From positions 88,706 to 152,705 of the forward strand of contig CAVKYH010000003.1 of NCBI GenBank assembly GCA_963660485.1: a stretch of 64,000 bases of DNA. Direction: 5' to 3'. The notes under the pieces are model-generated. The model was not told the origin of the DNA, did not search any database, and saw only the letters and a program-made list of their open reading frames with translations. A program made the position numbers and the translations under genes. Source of the stretch: UBA6398 sp963660485 (GTDB taxonomy: Bacteria; Bacteroidota; Bacteroidia; Bacteroidales; Bacteroidaceae). Each line of letters opens with the position of its first letter. The first letter of the stretch is position 1. Below, piece by piece: positions 62,329 through 64,000 of this stretch.

Positions 62329-63504
62329 ATGAGAAAATTTATCACCTACGCTGCGATGGTTGCAGTATTCTTTCTGTCAGCGTGCAGCGACAATGAAACC
62401 GGGAGCAAAGATACTCCCACAATCTCCGGACACATTGTTGAAGTAAACAGCTACGGGCAGCCCATTCCCAGCTTCACTCCCGCCGACATGAAAGAGGCAG
62501 GATTCGACTATGCCGACCTTATGAATGTGAAAATCGGCGACAAAATTGAACTCACCGACATTCCCTATACCACATCGTTCAACGAAACGGCGATTCTAAG
62601 CCTATCTTATGTTGACTACAACGCCAAGGGCGATGACTACGGCTTTGGAATGCTCAACGGCGACTTTCATTATTATGTCGGCGGCAATGTAGGCGATACC
62701 GTGGTCTTCACTCTTTCAAAGAAAAACGGATACAAAAAAACCTATGATCTGATGAGATCCGTATACCCTACGGAGCAGCGCGCAAACGAAACGGCCGAGC
62801 AATACGCAAACTTCCGTATGGTAACAACCACAGGCATTGCGCCGGGAGTGCTCTACCGTTCCAGCAATCCGCTCAACTGTGTAAAAAATCCCGGGCGCTA
62901 TAAAGTGGTCGACAGTTTGGCACGCGAGGTGGGAATAAAAACCGAAATAGACCTCGCAGATACCCCCGAGAACGTAAACACGTATATATCGAGCGACGGA
63001 TATGCGTCAACCTATTGCCCGCAACTGTTCAAAGAGGGACGGACAATTGCCTGCGGAATGATGGCAAACACTTTCAACGACGATTTCAAGCAACGTCTGG
63101 GCAAAGCCATCAAGTTTATGATAGCCAACGAGCCTCCCTATCTTATCCACTGCAATGAGGGAAAAGACCGCTGCGGCTTCGTGTCGATGGTGTTTGAGGC
63201 TTTTGCCGGCGCAAGCGTCGAGGAGTTGCGACGAGACTATATGATAACGATGCTCAACTTCTATCAAATTCCCGACGGCGGCGAATCCTACAAACTGCGT
63301 CAGAGCTTGTCTATCGACCGTATGATATGGCTCATCTGCAACGAGGACGCGCTCAACGACTATACCGCAATAAATTGGGACAAAATGAACTTTGTCGCTA
63401 TTGAGTCTATTCTGCAAGAAAGCGTAAAGGAATACCTCAAAAGTTGTGGTCTTACCGACGAAGAGTGTGCGGCTCTCCACGACCGCCTCACCAAGCAGCC
63501 CTAA
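62329..63504 (+). CDS. Tyrosine-phosphatase-like lipoprotein
   Basis: 391 aa. Lipoprotein signal MRKFITYAAMVAVFFLSAC, Cys19. The first 150 residues hold an unassigned beta domain (IPSFTPADMKEAGFDYADLMNVK; KIGDKIELTDIPY). The second half is a Y_phosphatase3/DSP-type domain: the entry motif PGVLYRSSNPLN (near 183), VGIKTEIDLADTPE, and the P-loop IHCNEGKDRCGF with nucleophile Cys275 and Arg281 (CX5R). An upstream Asp in the 200-215 segment is the probable general acid. Likely removes phosphate from phosphotyrosine or an inositol- or lipid-type substrate in the periplasm or outside the cell. Monocistronic. Confidence 0.87.
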   Translation: MRKFITYAAMVAVFFLSACSDNETGSKDTPTISGHIVEVNSYGQPIPSFTPADMKEAGFDYADLMNVKIGDKIELTDIPYTTSFNETAILSLSYVDYNAKGDDYGFGMLNGDFHYYVGGNVGDTVVFTLSKKNGYKKTYDLMRSVYPTEQRANETAEQYANFRMVTTTGIAPGVLYRSSNPLNCVKNPGRYKVVDSLAREVGIKTEIDLADTPENVNTYISSDGYASTYCPQLFKEGRTIACGMMANTFNDDFKQRLGKAIKFMIANEPPYLIHCNEGKDRCGFVSMVFEAFAGASVEELRRDYMITMLNFYQIPDGGESYKLRQSLSIDRMIWLICNEDALNDYTAINWDKMNFVAIESILQESVKEYLKSCGLTDEECAALHDRLTKQP

Positions 63505-63571
63505 CTTCTCTGCCCTAAGTTTTGCCCCGTTACAGTAGGGCAAAAAAGCATGACGGCAGGGCGTTTTTACG

Positions 63572-63655
63572 AGGTCAGACCTAATTTAAATTCCGACGCA
63601 TCTAATTTAAATTAGATGCGTCGGAGTTTTTACGAGATGCCGTATTGTTTTTTGC
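63572..63655. repeat. 84-bp element R14, four 21-nt modules
   Basis: Modules at 63572-63592, 63593-63613, 63614-63634 and 63635-63655. Variable parts: AGGTCAGACC, CCGACGCATC, AGATGCGTCGG, AGATGCCGTAT. Modules 2 and 3 make the palindrome 63592-63625, followed by GTTTTTACG. Located about 70 bp after the phosphatase stop. Confidence 0.88.
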
Positions 63656-63780
63656 GCCGTTGCGATACCTTTTTTCTGCAACGCTTCTGTCTCTTTTCGG
63701 CTACGTTTCTTCTCTTTTTCCGCATGCAAATTTATGTTTTCGCTTGAGATTCGTCAGAAACACGAAACGCGGCAATTTTA

Positions 63781-63864
63781 CGATGTATGATATTATTCAA
63801 ACAATGTCAGATATAATTCAAATAATGTCTGACATCGTTTTTCCGACAAGTCATATCGGAAAAA
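63781..63864. repeat. 84-bp element R15, four 21-nt modules (TGTCTGACA type)
   Basis: Modules at 63781-63801, 63802-63822, 63823-63843 and 63844-63864. Variable parts: ATGTATGATAT, AATGTCAGATAT, AATGTCTGACAT, ACAAGTCATATC. Closely resembles R16. The second array between the phosphatase and tRNA-Asn genes; 63656-63780 shows nothing I can support. Confidence 0.8.
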
Positions 63865-63904
63865 CGGGGTGCCGAGAGGCGGGAAAATCGGGGGTATTTG
63901 GTAA

Positions 63905-63940
63905 AAATAAAAGCGGAACCGCGATGTGCGATTCCGCTTT
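63905..63940 (-). terminator. Terminator of tRNA-Asn
   Basis: Minus strand: AAAGCGGAA (63940-63932) with TTCCGCTTT (63918-63910), inner GCG/CGC pairing, followed by a T-rich run towards 63903. Confidence 0.8.
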
Positions 63941-63949
63941 GCTTTCATG

Positions 63950-64000
63950 CGCTTCAAGATGGGCTTGAACCAACGACCCCCTGATTAACAGTCAGGTGCT
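63950..64000 (-). tRNA. tRNA-Asn(GUU), partial at the window edge
   Basis: Minus strand: anticodon stem CCTGA/TCAGG around loop CTGTTAA gives anticodon GUU (Asn). The T-arm reads GTTGG-TTCAAGC-CCATC, with one U-U mismatch where an A is expected. The 5' half lies beyond 64000. CCA is not encoded. Confidence 0.85.

Noticed and set aside
3010..63864. 84-bp elements as plain Rho-independent terminators
   Set aside because: Several end in GTTTTT and sit after genes, but R4 lies between divergent promoters, R11 is at a gene start, and R8 has unmatched arms, so termination cannot explain the family.
63645..63968. 107-aa frame with MYDIIQT MSDIIQI heptads
   Set aside because: Translation of array R15 and the tRNA terminator region.

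Overview
The window is chromosomal DNA of a Bacteroidota, most likely order Bacteroidales. The evidence is two SusC/SusD-like pairs, a gldKLMN type IX secretion cluster with a PorP/SprF gene, many short lipoproteins with SC/AC lipoboxes, a DUF4294 gene, and repeated matches to the Bacteroidetes promoter (TTTG, about 19 nt, TAnnTTTG). I cannot name family or genus from this sequence alone.

Layout. 0-3 kb: a DUF1080 protein, tRNA-Arg(CCG) and asnA, the last two with divergent promoters. 3.3-19.3 kb: one minus-strand operon of six genes, FAS1 lipoprotein - SusC - SusD - FAS1 lipoprotein - SusC - SusD, with a consensus promoter at the right end, a strong terminator at the left end and an intercistronic hairpin before the second half. 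20-23.8 kb: a further FAS1 lipoprotein, then a small cassette (two paralogous tiny lipoproteins and a Gly/Ser-rich peptide) flanked by a 247-bp direct repeat. 23.8-27.9 kb: YfhO-type membrane protein and ahcY. 28.2-35.6 kb: serine acetyltransferase, THUMP RNA methyltransferase with an Arg/Gly-rich tail, dipeptidyl peptidase IV, a MATE transporter and a NosR/PceC-like FMN membrane protein. 35.7-43.8 kb: metG, tRNA-Arg(CCU), an APC permease, a zinc-less sirtuin and three tandem FKBP isomerases. 44.3-55.5 kb: lgt-ychF, a DUF4294 protein, an operon of a 7TM-HD phosphodiesterase, a nucleoside kinase and two glycosyltransferases, and a large lipoprotein. 55.8-62 kb: the T9SS core operon. 62.3-64 kb: a tyrosine-phosphatase-like lipoprotein and a partial tRNA-Asn.

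The most striking feature is a family of intergenic elements that ordinary annotation would miss. I find sixteen arrays built from 21-nt modules, and eleven of them are exactly four modules (84 bp) long. Each module has a constant AT-rich part (TAATTTAAATT, AATTCAAAC or CGTAAAAACT type) and a variable 10-11 nt part. Variable parts are shuffled between loci, and adjacent modules often carry exact reverse complements, so the stems covary from copy to copy. The arrays lie between convergent, tandem and divergent genes, so they are not simply terminators. One runs into the start of a lipoprotein gene and encodes a heptad-repeat signal peptide. I do not recognise this family.

Much of the envelope biology hangs together: Lgt lipidates the many lipoproteins, SusC/D and FAS1 proteins form surface complexes, GldKLMN/PorP build T9SS, and FKBP isomerases and DPP4 act on periplasmic proteins and peptides.
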